Below, piece after piece: positions 25,430 through 32,649 of a DNA stretch of 64,000 nt; positions within the stretch are counted from its first letter, which is position 1; each line of letters begins with the position of its first letter. This DNA is from Luteitalea pratensis. GTDB lineage: Bacteria > Acidobacteriota > Vicinamibacteria > Vicinamibacterales > Vicinamibacteraceae. A model generated the notes under the pieces. That model was given only the letters and a program-made list of their open reading frames with translations. It was not told the origin of the DNA and did not search any database. Position numbers and translations under genes: made by a program. The stretch is from the NCBI RefSeq assembly GCF_001618865.1, contig NZ_CP015136.1, positions 3,941,001 through 4,005,000 of the forward strand, written 5' to 3'.

Positions 25430-25531
25430 GTTTGCACGTGTCAGGCGGTGTCTGCTCCGAAACCAGCGATACACTAAATGGTTCGCACGCAAGCAGATGG
25501 GCTGCCTGTCGTGCGTAGATCGCCACACTCC

Positions 25532-26629
25532 ATGCTTCGACTCGGTATCGTCGGCCTGCCCAACGTCGGCAAGTCCACCCTCTTCAACGCGCTCACGTCC
25601 GCGGGTGCGCTCGTGGCCAACTACCCGTTTGCGACGATCGAGCCCAACACCGGCATCGTGATGGTCCCCGACTCCCGTCTTGCCGTTCTCGAAAAGCTGG
25701 TCTCGCCGGAGCGTGTCGTGCCCGCCTCGGTGGAGTTCGTCGATATCGCCGGACTGGTGAAGGGCGCGAGCCAGGGTGAAGGCCTTGGCAACCAGTTCCT
25801 CCACAACATCCGCGAGGTCGACGCCATCGTCCACGTGGTTCGCTGCTTTGAGGACGAGAACATCCAGCACGTGATGGGTGCCCCCGACCCGGTGCGGGAT
25901 CGCGAGATCATCAACATCGAACTCGGACTGGCCGACCTCTCGACGATGGAGAAGCGGCTCGAGAAGTCGATCAAGATGGCACGTTCAGGTGACGCCGCCG
26001 CCAGGGCAGAGGTCGCCATGGTGGAAGCGGTGAAGACACTGCTCGAGGCCGGCAAGCCAGCCCGCCTGTACGAACCGTCGGACGAACTGCGGCCCGCCTT
26101 CAAGGGACTGAACCTGCTCACGTCCAAGCCGGTGCTCTACGCGGCAAACGTGCGCGAGGAGGAAGCGGCCGAGGGCAACACGTTCGTCGAGCAACTCCGC
26201 GCGCGCATCACCGCGGAGCACGAGAACGCCGGCGTGGTCGTGTTCTCGGCGAAGGTCGAGGCGGAACTCGCGGAACTCGAGCCCGACGAGCGGCAGGAGT
26301 TCCTCGGATCGCTGGGGCTGACCGAGTCCGGTCTCGACCGGCTCGCTCGCGCGGCGTACACGCTGCTCGGGCTGCGCAGTTATTTCACGGCGGGCGAGAA
26401 GGAAGTGCGCGCCTGGACGATCCACGCTGGCGACAAGGCACCCGCAGCAGCCGGCGTGATCCACACGGACTTCGAGAAGGGGTTCATCCGGGCCGAGACG
26501 GTGGCCTACGACGATTTCATCCGCGTCGGTGGCTGGAAGCCCGCGCGCGAGCAGGGCCTCGCCCGCTCGGAAGGCAAGGAATACGTCGTCCAGGACGGCG
26601 ACGTCCTGTTGTTCCGCTTCAACGTCTAG
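25532..26629 (+). CDS. ychF: Redox-regulated ribosome-binding ATPase YchF (EngD)
   Basis: The start ATG at 25532 yields 365 residues beginning MLRLGIVGLPNVGKSTLFNA with the P-loop GLPNVGKS. Switch and YchF-specific blocks follow (NYPFATIEPNTG, VDIAGLVKGASQGEGLGNQF) and a C-terminal TGS domain (RAWTIHAGDKAPAAAGVIHT, with FEKGFIRAE). YchF is an OBG-family protein that prefers ATP and binds ribosomes in stress responses. Its stop codon overlaps that of the convergent histidine kinase in a shared CTAG. Confidence 0.95.
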   Translation: MLRLGIVGLPNVGKSTLFNALTSAGALVANYPFATIEPNTGIVMVPDSRLAVLEKLVSPERVVPASVEFVDIAGLVKGASQGEGLGNQFLHNIREVDAIVHVVRCFEDENIQHVMGAPDPVRDREIINIELGLADLSTMEKRLEKSIKMARSGDAAARAEVAMVEAVKTLLEAGKPARLYEPSDELRPAFKGLNLLTSKPVLYAANVREEEAAEGNTFVEQLRARITAEHENAGVVVFSAKVEAELAELEPDERQEFLGSLGLTESGLDRLARAAYTLLGLRSYFTAGEKEVRAWTIHAGDKAPAAAGVIHTDFEKGFIRAETVAYDDFIRVGGWKPAREQGLARSEGKEYVVQDGDVLLFRFNV

Positions 26630-27741
26630 GCTGTTCCAGCAGCGCCGGCGCAGGGCAGGCGCACTTCGAACTCCGCGCCCTGTCCCGGACCGTCGCTCCG
26701 CGCCTGCACCTTGCCGCCGTGCCGGGTGACGATGGACTGGACCAACGCCAGTCCGACGCCCAGGTGAGCGGAGTCGGCCGGCCCATCCTGGACGAACAAC
26801 GAGAACATCTCCGGGAGCCGTTCGGGCCTGATGCCCACTCCGGTGTCACGGACCCGGATCACGGCCTCGTGCGCGTCGCGCTCGGCCCGCATGTCGACGG
26901 TTCCTCCGGCAGGTGTCGCCTGTGCCGCGTTGCGCAGCAGGTTCGAAAAGACTTGTTGAAGGCGGGCGGGATCGCCGAGAACCGGGAGCGGCGCCTCGGC
27001 CACGCTCACCAGGAATCGGACCCGGCGCTCGGCCAGCATCTCGCGATGCGTTTCGGCAGCCGCATCGAGCGCGTCCCTGACATCGAACGCTTCCTGCTCG
27101 AAATGCAGGCGTCCTTCCTTGATGCGCGTCAAGTCGTTCAGGTCGCTTACCAGCCTGGTCAGCTGTTGAACCTGCCGATCGATCAGGCCGCTGATCTGCG
27201 TCGGGTTGGCGGCCGATTCGCGCAAGGACCGTGAGGCCATCCCGATCGCCTGCAGGGGCTGCCGCAATTCGTGCGCGAGCACCGCCAGGAAGCGATCCTT
27301 GTAGACGTCACGGCTGGCGAGCCGGGCCTCGCTCTCGACGAGGGCGGCGCGTGCCGCTTCCGCCTCGGCCCGTGATCGCCGCAGTCGGTCGCTCCCCACC
27401 GCCGCCAACACGCCGACGAGCGCGAAGATCCCGAGCGCCCATGCGTCGTTGCGATTGGTAATCGTCAGGCTCCCTGCCGGTGGCAGGAGGACGAACAGGG
27501 CGAACAGGACCGATATCTTCACGGCGAGCAGACCCACCCCCAGCCCTCCCGCCAGGCTCGAGACGATGATCGCCGGGAAGAGCAGCAGGAAAGGGAAGCG
27601 GCCGCGCAACGCCGGCATCAGCAGGAATTGCACGCTGCCGAGCGCGAGCGTCAACGCGGCGGCAAGGACGTACCGCCTCGGACCACGCAGGTACTGACGC
27701 ATTTCTGGCATGAGGATGGACGGGAACGGGGTCCGACCCAT
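26626..27741 (-). CDS. Sensor histidine kinase with DUF4118-like membrane domain
   Basis: A 371-residue kinase. Residues 20-120 form four hydrophobic helices of the DUF4118 type (as in KdpD), 120-150 a coiled coil, then HisKA with the phospho-acceptor His in VLAHELRQPLQAIG. The HATPase domain follows: N-box FSNLLRNAAQ, G1 DTGVGI, and G2 HLGVGLALVQ. No periplasmic sensor or response regulator is adjacent. The ATG at 27711 (MPEMRQYLRG) is an alternative start; neither has a clear ribosome site. Confidence 0.88.
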   Translation of the reverse strand: MGRTPFPSILMPEMRQYLRGPRRYVLAAALTLALGSVQFLLMPALRGRFPFLLLFPAIIVSSLAGGLGVGLLAVKISVLFALFVLLPPAGSLTITNRNDAWALGIFALVGVLAAVGSDRLRRSRAEAEAARAALVESEARLASRDVYKDRFLAVLAHELRQPLQAIGMASRSLRESAANPTQISGLIDRQVQQLTRLVSDLNDLTRIKEGRLHFEQEAFDVRDALDAAAETHREMLAERRVRFLVSVAEAPLPVLGDPARLQQVFSNLLRNAAQATPAGGTVDMRAERDAHEAVIRVRDTGVGIRPERLPEMFSLFVQDGPADSAHLGVGLALVQSIVTRHGGKVQARSDGPGQGAEFEVRLPCAGAAGTA

Positions 27742-27822
27742 ACTAAAGATAGGCCCACGGCCACGTCAACGATCACGCACCAATGCCCCATGTCTGAGGC
27801 GCTCGCGTACCATCGACACACG

Positions 27823-29244
27823 ATGAGGGCGCGCCTGATGTGGAGATGGGTCGTGGTGGCGGGCATCGCTGCCGCCTGGCTGTATGTGGGTGGGAGAAAC
27901 GCCGATCTTCGAGCCCAGGCGCGCCAACCCGCGACGCTCGTGATCACGGGCGGAACGGTGATCACGATGGACGACGCCCGTCGTGTCCTGGCACCGGGGG
28001 CCGTCGCGGTGGCCGGCACCGATATCGTGGGGGTCGGGACGCCCGCGGACGTCGCCGCGCGGTTCAGCGCCGCCGAGACCATCGACGCGACAGGCCAGGT
28101 CGTGCTGCCCGGCCTGATCAACACGCACACGCACGCGCCGATGGTCCTGTACCGCGGACTGGGTAACGACCTCAACCTCCAGGACTGGCTCACGAAGTAC
28201 ATCTTCCCGGCCGAGGGCAAGACCGTGTCACCGGAGTTCGTGCGGGCCGGGACACGCCTGGCGGCGCTGGAGATGATCCTCGGCGGCACGACGACGTTCG
28301 TCGACATGTACTACTTCGAGGAGGAGGTCGCGGAGGCGACCAGGGAAGCGGGATTGCGTGGCGTCCTCGGACAGACCCTGATCCAGTTCCCGGTGGCCGA
28401 TGCCAAGACACCCGAGGAGGGTCTCGCCCGCACGCGCGCGTTCGTCGCAAGGTACAAGAGCGACACGCTGGTCACGCCGGCCGTGGCTCCGCATTCGACG
28501 TACACGCTGAGCGCCGCGACCCTTCAGGCGGCTGACCGCCTCGCCCGCGAACAGCACGTGCCGTTGCTGATCCATCTCGAGGAGACCAGGACCGAGCGGG
28601 AGGACTCACTCAAGGCGCGTGGGCTGACGCCCACGGCATACCTCGCCAAACTCGGGCTGCTCGGTCGGCACCTGCTCGGCGCGCATGGGGTGTGGCTCGG
28701 ACCCGACGACATCCGCCTCGTCGCCGAGGCTCACGCATCGATCTCGCACAACCCGGAAAGCAACATGAAGCTTGCAAGCGGCGTGGCGCCGGTCGGGGAG
28801 TACGTGGCGGCCGGGGTCGCGATCGGGCTCGGCACCGACGGCGCGGCGAGCAACAACGATCTCGACATGTTCGAGGCGATGCGACAAGCCGCCTTCCTGC
28901 AGAAGGTGACGCGTGGCGATCCGACGACGGCGCCCGCGACCCTGGTCCTGGAGATGGCCACACGCCGCGGTGCCGAGGCCATCGGCATGGGCGACCGCCT
29001 CGGACAGTTGACGCCCGGCCGGCGCGCCGACGTCATCGTCGTCGACACCAGGGCACCACACCTGCAGCCGATGTTCGATCCGATCGCTCAATTGGTGTAC
29101 GCCGCGAAGGGCAGTGACGTGCGCACGACCATCGTCAACGGTCGGGTGCTGATGCACGATCGCGTGGTGAAGACGCTGCAGGCGCCAGCCGTCCTCGGCG
29201 ATGCGCAGAAGATGGCCGAACGGGTACGAGCGGCGGTCAGGTAA
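27823..29244 (+). CDS. Exported amidohydrolase (5-methylthioadenosine/S-adenosylhomocysteine deaminase-like)
   Basis: A 473-residue protein with an N-terminal signal or anchor (MWRWVVVAGIAAAWLYVGG), then a metal-dependent amidohydrolase of the MtaD/TrzN/AtzB branch. Metal ligands are seen in LINTHTHAPM (near 106), PHSTYT, LLIHLEET and AHGVWLG, with Asp in GLGTDGAASNN. The C-terminal small beta domain carries RRGAEAIGMGDRLGQLTPGRRADVIV (broken here: GMGDRLGQL then TPGRRAD). Cytoplasmic relatives deaminate adenosine derivatives; the signal peptide points to an envelope location and another substrate. Confidence 0.85.
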   Translation: MRARLMWRWVVVAGIAAAWLYVGGRNADLRAQARQPATLVITGGTVITMDDARRVLAPGAVAVAGTDIVGVGTPADVAARFSAAETIDATGQVVLPGLINTHTHAPMVLYRGLGNDLNLQDWLTKYIFPAEGKTVSPEFVRAGTRLAALEMILGGTTTFVDMYYFEEEVAEATREAGLRGVLGQTLIQFPVADAKTPEEGLARTRAFVARYKSDTLVTPAVAPHSTYTLSAATLQAADRLAREQHVPLLIHLEETRTEREDSLKARGLTPTAYLAKLGLLGRHLLGAHGVWLGPDDIRLVAEAHASISHNPESNMKLASGVAPVGEYVAAGVAIGLGTDGAASNNDLDMFEAMRQAAFLQKVTRGDPTTAPATLVLEMATRRGAEAIGMGDRLGQLTPGRRADVIVVDTRAPHLQPMFDPIAQLVYAAKGSDVRTTIVNGRVLMHDRVVKTLQAPAVLGDAQKMAERVRAAVR

Positions 29245-29268
29245 TTTGAAATTCGAAATTCGAAACGG
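29241..29268. repeat. Heptanucleotide repeat (GAAATTC type)
   Basis: Four 7-bp units GTAATTT, GAAATTC, GAAATTC and GAAACGG start at the stop codon of the amidohydrolase gene and fill the gap to the convergent hpt gene. The unit is AT-rich, unlike those at other loci; only the 7-bp period is shared. Confidence 0.75.
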
Positions 29269-29281
29269 CAACTACAGCGTT

Positions 29282-29827
29282 CTATTCGCCCAGCACGCCG
29301 ATGTACGGCAGGTTGCGGTAGCGCTCGGCGTAATCGAGCCCGTAGCCAATGACGAAACGGTCTTCGATCGTGAACCCGACGTACTCGACAGGCACGTCGA
29401 CCTGCCGCCGCGACGGCTTGCTGAGGAGGCACGCGGTCCGCAGCGTCTTGGGTCGCCGTGCCCTGAACATCTCCTGCAGGTATGTCAGGGTCAGCCCGGT
29501 GTCGACGATGTCCTCGACGATCATGACGTCGCGCCCCTCGATGCCGGTATCGAGATCCTTGATCAGCCGCACTTCGCCTGATGACCGTATCGCCTTGTGA
29601 TAGCTGGAGACCACGATGAAGTCGAGCGTGACGTGGCGATCGAGCTGACGGACGAGGTCGGAGAAGAAGACGAAGGCGCCTTTGAGCACGCAGACCATGT
29701 GCAGGCCCCGGGTGCTGGCATAATCAGCGCGGATCTGTGCGGCGAGGTCGGCCACCCGTCCGGCAATGGCCTCCTGCGTCAGCAGCGGGGTGGGGTGGTC
29801 TGGCAGGGACTCGGGATCGAGGGCCAT
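29282..29827 (-). CDS. hpt: Hypoxanthine (guanine) phosphoribosyltransferase
   Basis: The 181-residue enzyme salvages hypoxanthine or guanine with PRPP. It shows the PRPP loop VMIVEDIVDTGLTLTYL near 100-116, LKGAFVFFSDLVRQL near 50-64, the flexible-loop SSY and the purine site IEDRFVIGYGLDYAERYRNL. The start chosen (MALDPESLP, 29827) gives the usual length; an upstream ATG at 29857 would overlap the divergent rpiB start. Spacing to rpiB is 23 bp, so the promoters overlap. Confidence 0.93.
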   Translation of the reverse strand: MALDPESLPDHPTPLLTQEAIAGRVADLAAQIRADYASTRGLHMVCVLKGAFVFFSDLVRQLDRHVTLDFIVVSSYHKAIRSSGEVRLIKDLDTGIEGRDVMIVEDIVDTGLTLTYLQEMFRARRPKTLRTACLLSKPSRRQVDVPVEYVGFTIEDRFVIGYGLDYAERYRNLPYIGVLGE

Positions 29828-29850
29828 TCGACCGGCGCAGGCTAGCACAC

Positions 29851-30498
29851 ATGGCACGTTTCGCGATGATCACGGAGGCCGACGCCCGTACGCTGCCCGA
29901 GGGCAGCACCGTGGAGCTGTTGCCCAAGGGCCACATCACGCCCCTGGCGGCAGACACGTTGCGTGACCGCCGCATCACCGTGATCCGTGCCGATCAGGTC
30001 GTCGACGGCGACGGCGCGGACCTCGTGCCGGTGGCCGACGTGCGGCGGGTGGTGATCGGCAGCGATCACACCGGCGTGGCGCTGAGGACGTACCTGCTGA
30101 CCTCGCTGCGGGGTCGCGGCCTGGCCGTGGCATCGGTCGGACCCGAGGGTGCCACACCGCCGCCGGTCGACTATCCCGACATCGCCGAGCAGGTCGGCCT
30201 GGCGGTCGTCCGGCGGGAGGCCGACGCGGGCATCGTCATCGACGGCGCGGGCCTGGGGTCTACCATTGCCGCGAACAAGGTCGCCGGCGTGCGCGCGGCA
30301 CTCTGCCTCAACGAGACGCTGGCGCGTTATGCCCGCCAGCACAATGGCGCGAACGTGCTCGCGCTCGGCGCCACGCTGCTGTCGCCCGGCGACGCCCTGG
30401 CCATCGTCGAGACGTTCATGAAAACCCCGATGACCGAGCCGAGGTACATCCGTCGGCTCGCCAAGCTGCAACGCCTGGACAAGACACGCGCAGGGTGA
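29851..30498 (+). CDS. rpiB: Ribose-5-phosphate isomerase B family protein with N-terminal extension
   Basis: The C-terminal 150 residues are an RpiB/LacAB domain: [17 protein letters not shown] near 67-83, [30 protein letters not shown] and the [13 protein letters not shown] block. Such enzymes interconvert ribose- and ribulose-5-phosphate or related sugars. The family's usual GTGIG loop reads GAGLG. The first 55 residues ([20 protein letters not shown], then [19 protein letters not shown]) are an extra segment like the N-terminus of the microcompartment protein EutT. The next gene, deoC, also carries an extension, so the pair may derive from a microcompartment pathway. Confidence 0.85.
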   Translation: MARFAMITEADARTLPEGSTVELLPKGHITPLAADTLRDRRITVIRADQVVDGDGADLVPVADVRRVVIGSDHTGVALRTYLLTSLRGRGLAVASVGPEGATPPPVDYPDIAEQVGLAVVRREADAGIVIDGAGLGSTIAANKVAGVRAALCLNETLARYARQHNGANVLALGATLLSPGDALAIVETFMKTPMTEPRYIRRLAKLQRLDKTRAG

Positions 30499-30503
30499 CA
30501 GTT

Positions 30504-30586
30504 GGTAGGGCCGGCTTTCCGAGCCGGCCGTCACCAAGATGTCACGGCCACCTGCTCGACGGCCCGTTCGGAGAACGGGCCCTACC
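30504..30586. repeat. REPIN between rpiB and deoC
   Basis: An inverted REP pair: GGTAGGGCCGGCTTTCCGAG at the left, and the right half ends GAACGGGCCCTACC. It begins 5 nt after the rpiB stop codon and ends 13 nt before the deoC start, so it fills the spacer of a likely two-gene operon. Confidence 0.85.
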
Positions 30587-30599
30587 AATCGACGCCCCC

Positions 30600-31484
30600 A
30601 TGTCCTACACAGCCCTCGACGTCGAACGTCTCGTCCAGATCATCACGGAGGAAGTGCTGCGTGCCACAGACGGTGTCGCCGCGGGTGGACGCTGCACCTG
30701 CCACAGCGTGCACGTCGAGTGCTGCCCTGACCGGTTGCGCGGTGTGCTGGACGCCGGCGCGAGCCGGCTGGGCCTGCAGGCCTCCGGAGCCCCTGCGGGC
30801 ACGGTGGCCGGACTGATCGATCACACCTTGCTGAAGCCCGATGCGACGCAACCGGAGATCGAGACTTTGTGCCGTGAAGCTCGCGAGTACTCGTTCGCGA
30901 CTGTCTGCCTGAACCCCACATGGGTGCCGCTCGCGGCGCGCCTGCTGCGAGGTAGTCCGGTGGGCGTCTGCACGGTCGTGGGCTTCCCGCTCGGGGCGAC
31001 GACGGCGGATGTCAAGCAGTACGAGACGCGCCGGGTCATTTTCGATGGCGCCACGGAAGTGGACATGGTGATCAACATCGGCGCCCTGAAGTCGGGCGAC
31101 GTTCGCACCGTGCAGCTGGACATCGAAGCTGTTGCCGACGCCTGTCGGGCCGCCCAGGTCGTAAGCAAGGTCATCATCGAGACGGCCTTGCTCACCGACG
31201 AGGAGAAGGTCACGGCGTGCACGCTCGCCAAGGCCGCTGGCGCGACGTTCGTGAAGACGTCGACCGGCTTTGCCCGGCACGGCGCGACGCCCGCCGACGT
31301 GGCATTGATGCGTCGCGTGGTGGGCGCCGAGATGGGCGTGAAGGCCGCGGGCGGGGTTCGCGACCTGAGCGGCGCGCAGGAGATGGTGCGCGCCGGGGCG
31401 ACACGGATCGGGGCGAGCGCCGGCGTGAAGATCGTGCAGGAATCGAAGGGAGCGCCGGTCAGCGCCGCGAGCAGCGGTTACTGA
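30600..31484 (+). CDS. deoC: Deoxyribose-phosphate aldolase with Cys-rich N-terminal extension
   Basis: A 294-residue protein. From about residue 68 it is a [45 protein letters not shown], the Schiff-base Lys in [10 protein letters not shown] and the second Lys in [11 protein letters not shown]. It cleaves 2-deoxyribose-5-phosphate to glyceraldehyde-3-phosphate and acetaldehyde. The first 65 residues are extra: an amphipathic helix ([16 protein letters not shown]), like microcompartment encapsulation peptides, then [20 protein letters not shown], a possible metal site. With rpiB upstream this matches the enzyme set of sugar-phosphate-utilising microcompartments, but no shell gene is nearby. 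Confidence 0.88.
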   Translation: MSYTALDVERLVQIITEEVLRATDGVAAGGRCTCHSVHVECCPDRLRGVLDAGASRLGLQASGAPAGTVAGLIDHTLLKPDATQPEIETLCREAREYSFATVCLNPTWVPLAARLLRGSPVGVCTVVGFPLGATTADVKQYETRRVIFDGATEVDMVINIGALKSGDVRTVQLDIEAVADACRAAQVVSKVIIETALLTDEEKVTACTLAKAAGATFVKTSTGFARHGATPADVALMRRVVGAEMGVKAAGGVRDLSGAQEMVRAGATRIGASAGVKIVQESKGAPVSAASSGY

Positions 31485-31508
31485 CGAACGCTGAACGCCG
31501 AACGCCGA
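31481..31508. repeat. Heptanucleotide repeat (ACGCCGA type)
   Basis: Units CTGACGA, ACGCTGA, ACGCCGA and ACGCCGA overlap the deoC stop codon (TGA at 31482-31484). The unit is a rotation of the GAACGCC repeat at 13014 and 46560. Confidence 0.8.
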
Positions 31509-31516
31509 CGGTCTCC

Positions 31517-31551
31517 TGAGGTGTGCGGCCGGACTTGTCCGGCCGTAGCCC
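31517..31551. repeat. REP-like palindrome, family 2
   Basis: The hairpin CGGCCGGACTTGTCCGGCCG (nearly perfect arms with a short loop), followed by TAGCC, lies between the convergent deoC and hemQ-like genes. The palindrome with TTG-type loop and TAG end resembles the GTCGAGCTTGCTCGAC elements elsewhere. It may also serve as a bidirectional transcript end. Confidence 0.5.
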
Positions 31552-31565
31552 TGCCCGATTCCCGG

Positions 31566-32405
31566 TCAGCTCGACAGCGACGAGGCCTCCAGCGCGGGCG
31601 TCTGGCCTTCGATCCAGTTGGTGACCTGTGAGGGCGAGAACTGCACGCCGGTGTAGAACGGCCCGAACTCACCGTAGTCGGAGCTCGCTTCGTCGAAGCG
31701 CATCTCGTAAATGAGTTTCTTGAACACGAGCGGATCGTCGGCAAAAAGATCGACCCCCCACTCCCAGTCGTCGAATCCGATCGATCCCGAGATGATCTGC
31801 GAGACCTCGCCCGAGTAGAGTCGGCCAATGTGTCCGTGGTCACGCATCATGGCGGCACGCTTCTCGAACGGCGCGCTGTACCAGTTCTTGATCTCGCCGC
31901 GGCGCTTGTCCATCGGATAGAAGCACGCATACCGTCGGGCCGGGAAGGCCGTGAAGAGCCGGCCCGTCATGCGTGGCTCCTGCGCCTGCATCGCGTCCTT
32001 CATCGCGGTCCGGTACTCGGCCGTTCCGAGCTCGAGCCCTTTGGCCATGAGCTGCTCGTGGATCTTGGCCGTCATCTCGTACATGCCGAGTTCGATCACC
32101 GACACATACGACGTCGTCGATTCGAATGCCTCGGCGATGGCCAGGCGCGACACGTCGAGTTGCGCCTGCACGAGCGCGTCGAACGACTTGCGGGCATGCA
32201 CGAGCATCAGGTCGGCCTTGTGCCCCAGCATGGCGACCGCGATCGACGAACCGCCATCGGCAGGCGCCTGCGCCAGCAATTCCTGCAGGCCCGCGGCCAG
32301 TTCGGCACGTTCGTCGTTGGTGGCCTGCACGAGCGCGGGCCAGGAGACGCGGAACATCTGGTGCAGGAGGCACCAGCCCTCGAGGGACTCGGGTACGGTC
32401 AACAC
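31566..32405 (-). CDS. hemQ: Chlorite dismutase family haem protein, ChdC/HemQ-like
   Basis: A 279-residue member of the chlorite dismutase family. Catalytic-site blocks of coproheme decarboxylases are visible: FYPMDKRRGEIKNWYSAPFE with the redox-active Tyr near 172 and a conserved Lys, MMRDHGHIGRLYSGEVSQII with the haem-ligand His, and GFDDWEWGVDLFADDP. ChdC converts coproheme III to haem b in the coproporphyrin-dependent haem pathway, consistent with the many cytochromes here. The start is the GTG at 32405. Whether it acts as ChdC rather than another family function is likely, not proven. Confidence 0.85.
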   Translation of the reverse strand: MLTVPESLEGWCLLHQMFRVSWPALVQATNDERAELAAGLQELLAQAPADGGSSIAVAMLGHKADLMLVHARKSFDALVQAQLDVSRLAIAEAFESTTSYVSVIELGMYEMTAKIHEQLMAKGLELGTAEYRTAMKDAMQAQEPRMTGRLFTAFPARRYACFYPMDKRRGEIKNWYSAPFEKRAAMMRDHGHIGRLYSGEVSQIISGSIGFDDWEWGVDLFADDPLVFKKLIYEMRFDEASSDYGEFGPFYTGVQFSPSQVTNWIEGQTPALEASSLSS

Positions 32406-32414
32406 CCGTGTAGG

Positions 32415-32565
32415 CTACAGCCTCCGGACCGCGCCCTGCCAGCGGAATGCGGCCAAGGGTTGGCTCCACGTATCGGTCCATGGCGCCGAGCGGCTGACAT
32501 GGGCCACGCCGAACGGCCGCAGGATCTCCGGGTCGCGCGACAGCAGCATCCAGCGGGTCGCCTGC
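32415..32565 (-). pseudogene. Duplicated 3' end of the spermidine-synthase-like gene
   Basis: The minus strand encodes ATRWMLLSRDPEILRPFGVA, then SAPWTDTWSQPLAAFRWQGA before a stop. This parallels the C-terminus of the next gene (STWMLLARDPDALASFGLQW, then IAPWTDASSNLLQAVRW). No further homologous sequence with an intact frame is seen between 32566 and 32649. It is the leftover 3' end of a second copy; the divergence suggests an old duplication. Confidence 0.6.
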
Positions 32566-32649
32566 ACGTGGCCCGGAGCCTGATTGGCCTGCCCGCGCAC
32601 GGCAGCGCAGCCATTGGCTGCCGCGGCCGTGCGACCGATCACCGGCCGA

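Larger units (their letters stand above)
25144..25531. other. Intergenic region between divergent upp and ychF
   Basis: No gene is present. It holds a REPIN (25206-25338), a duplicated 21-bp unit at its right end and a 23-bp palindrome (25407-25429). Both promoters must lie here; the AT-rich part from 25400 to 25475 is the likeliest place for that of ychF. Confidence 0.6.

Noticed and set aside
29851-31484. Complete bacterial microcompartment locus
   Set aside because: No BMC shell domain proteins, PduL-type phosphotransacylase or aldehyde dehydrogenase are encoded in the window.
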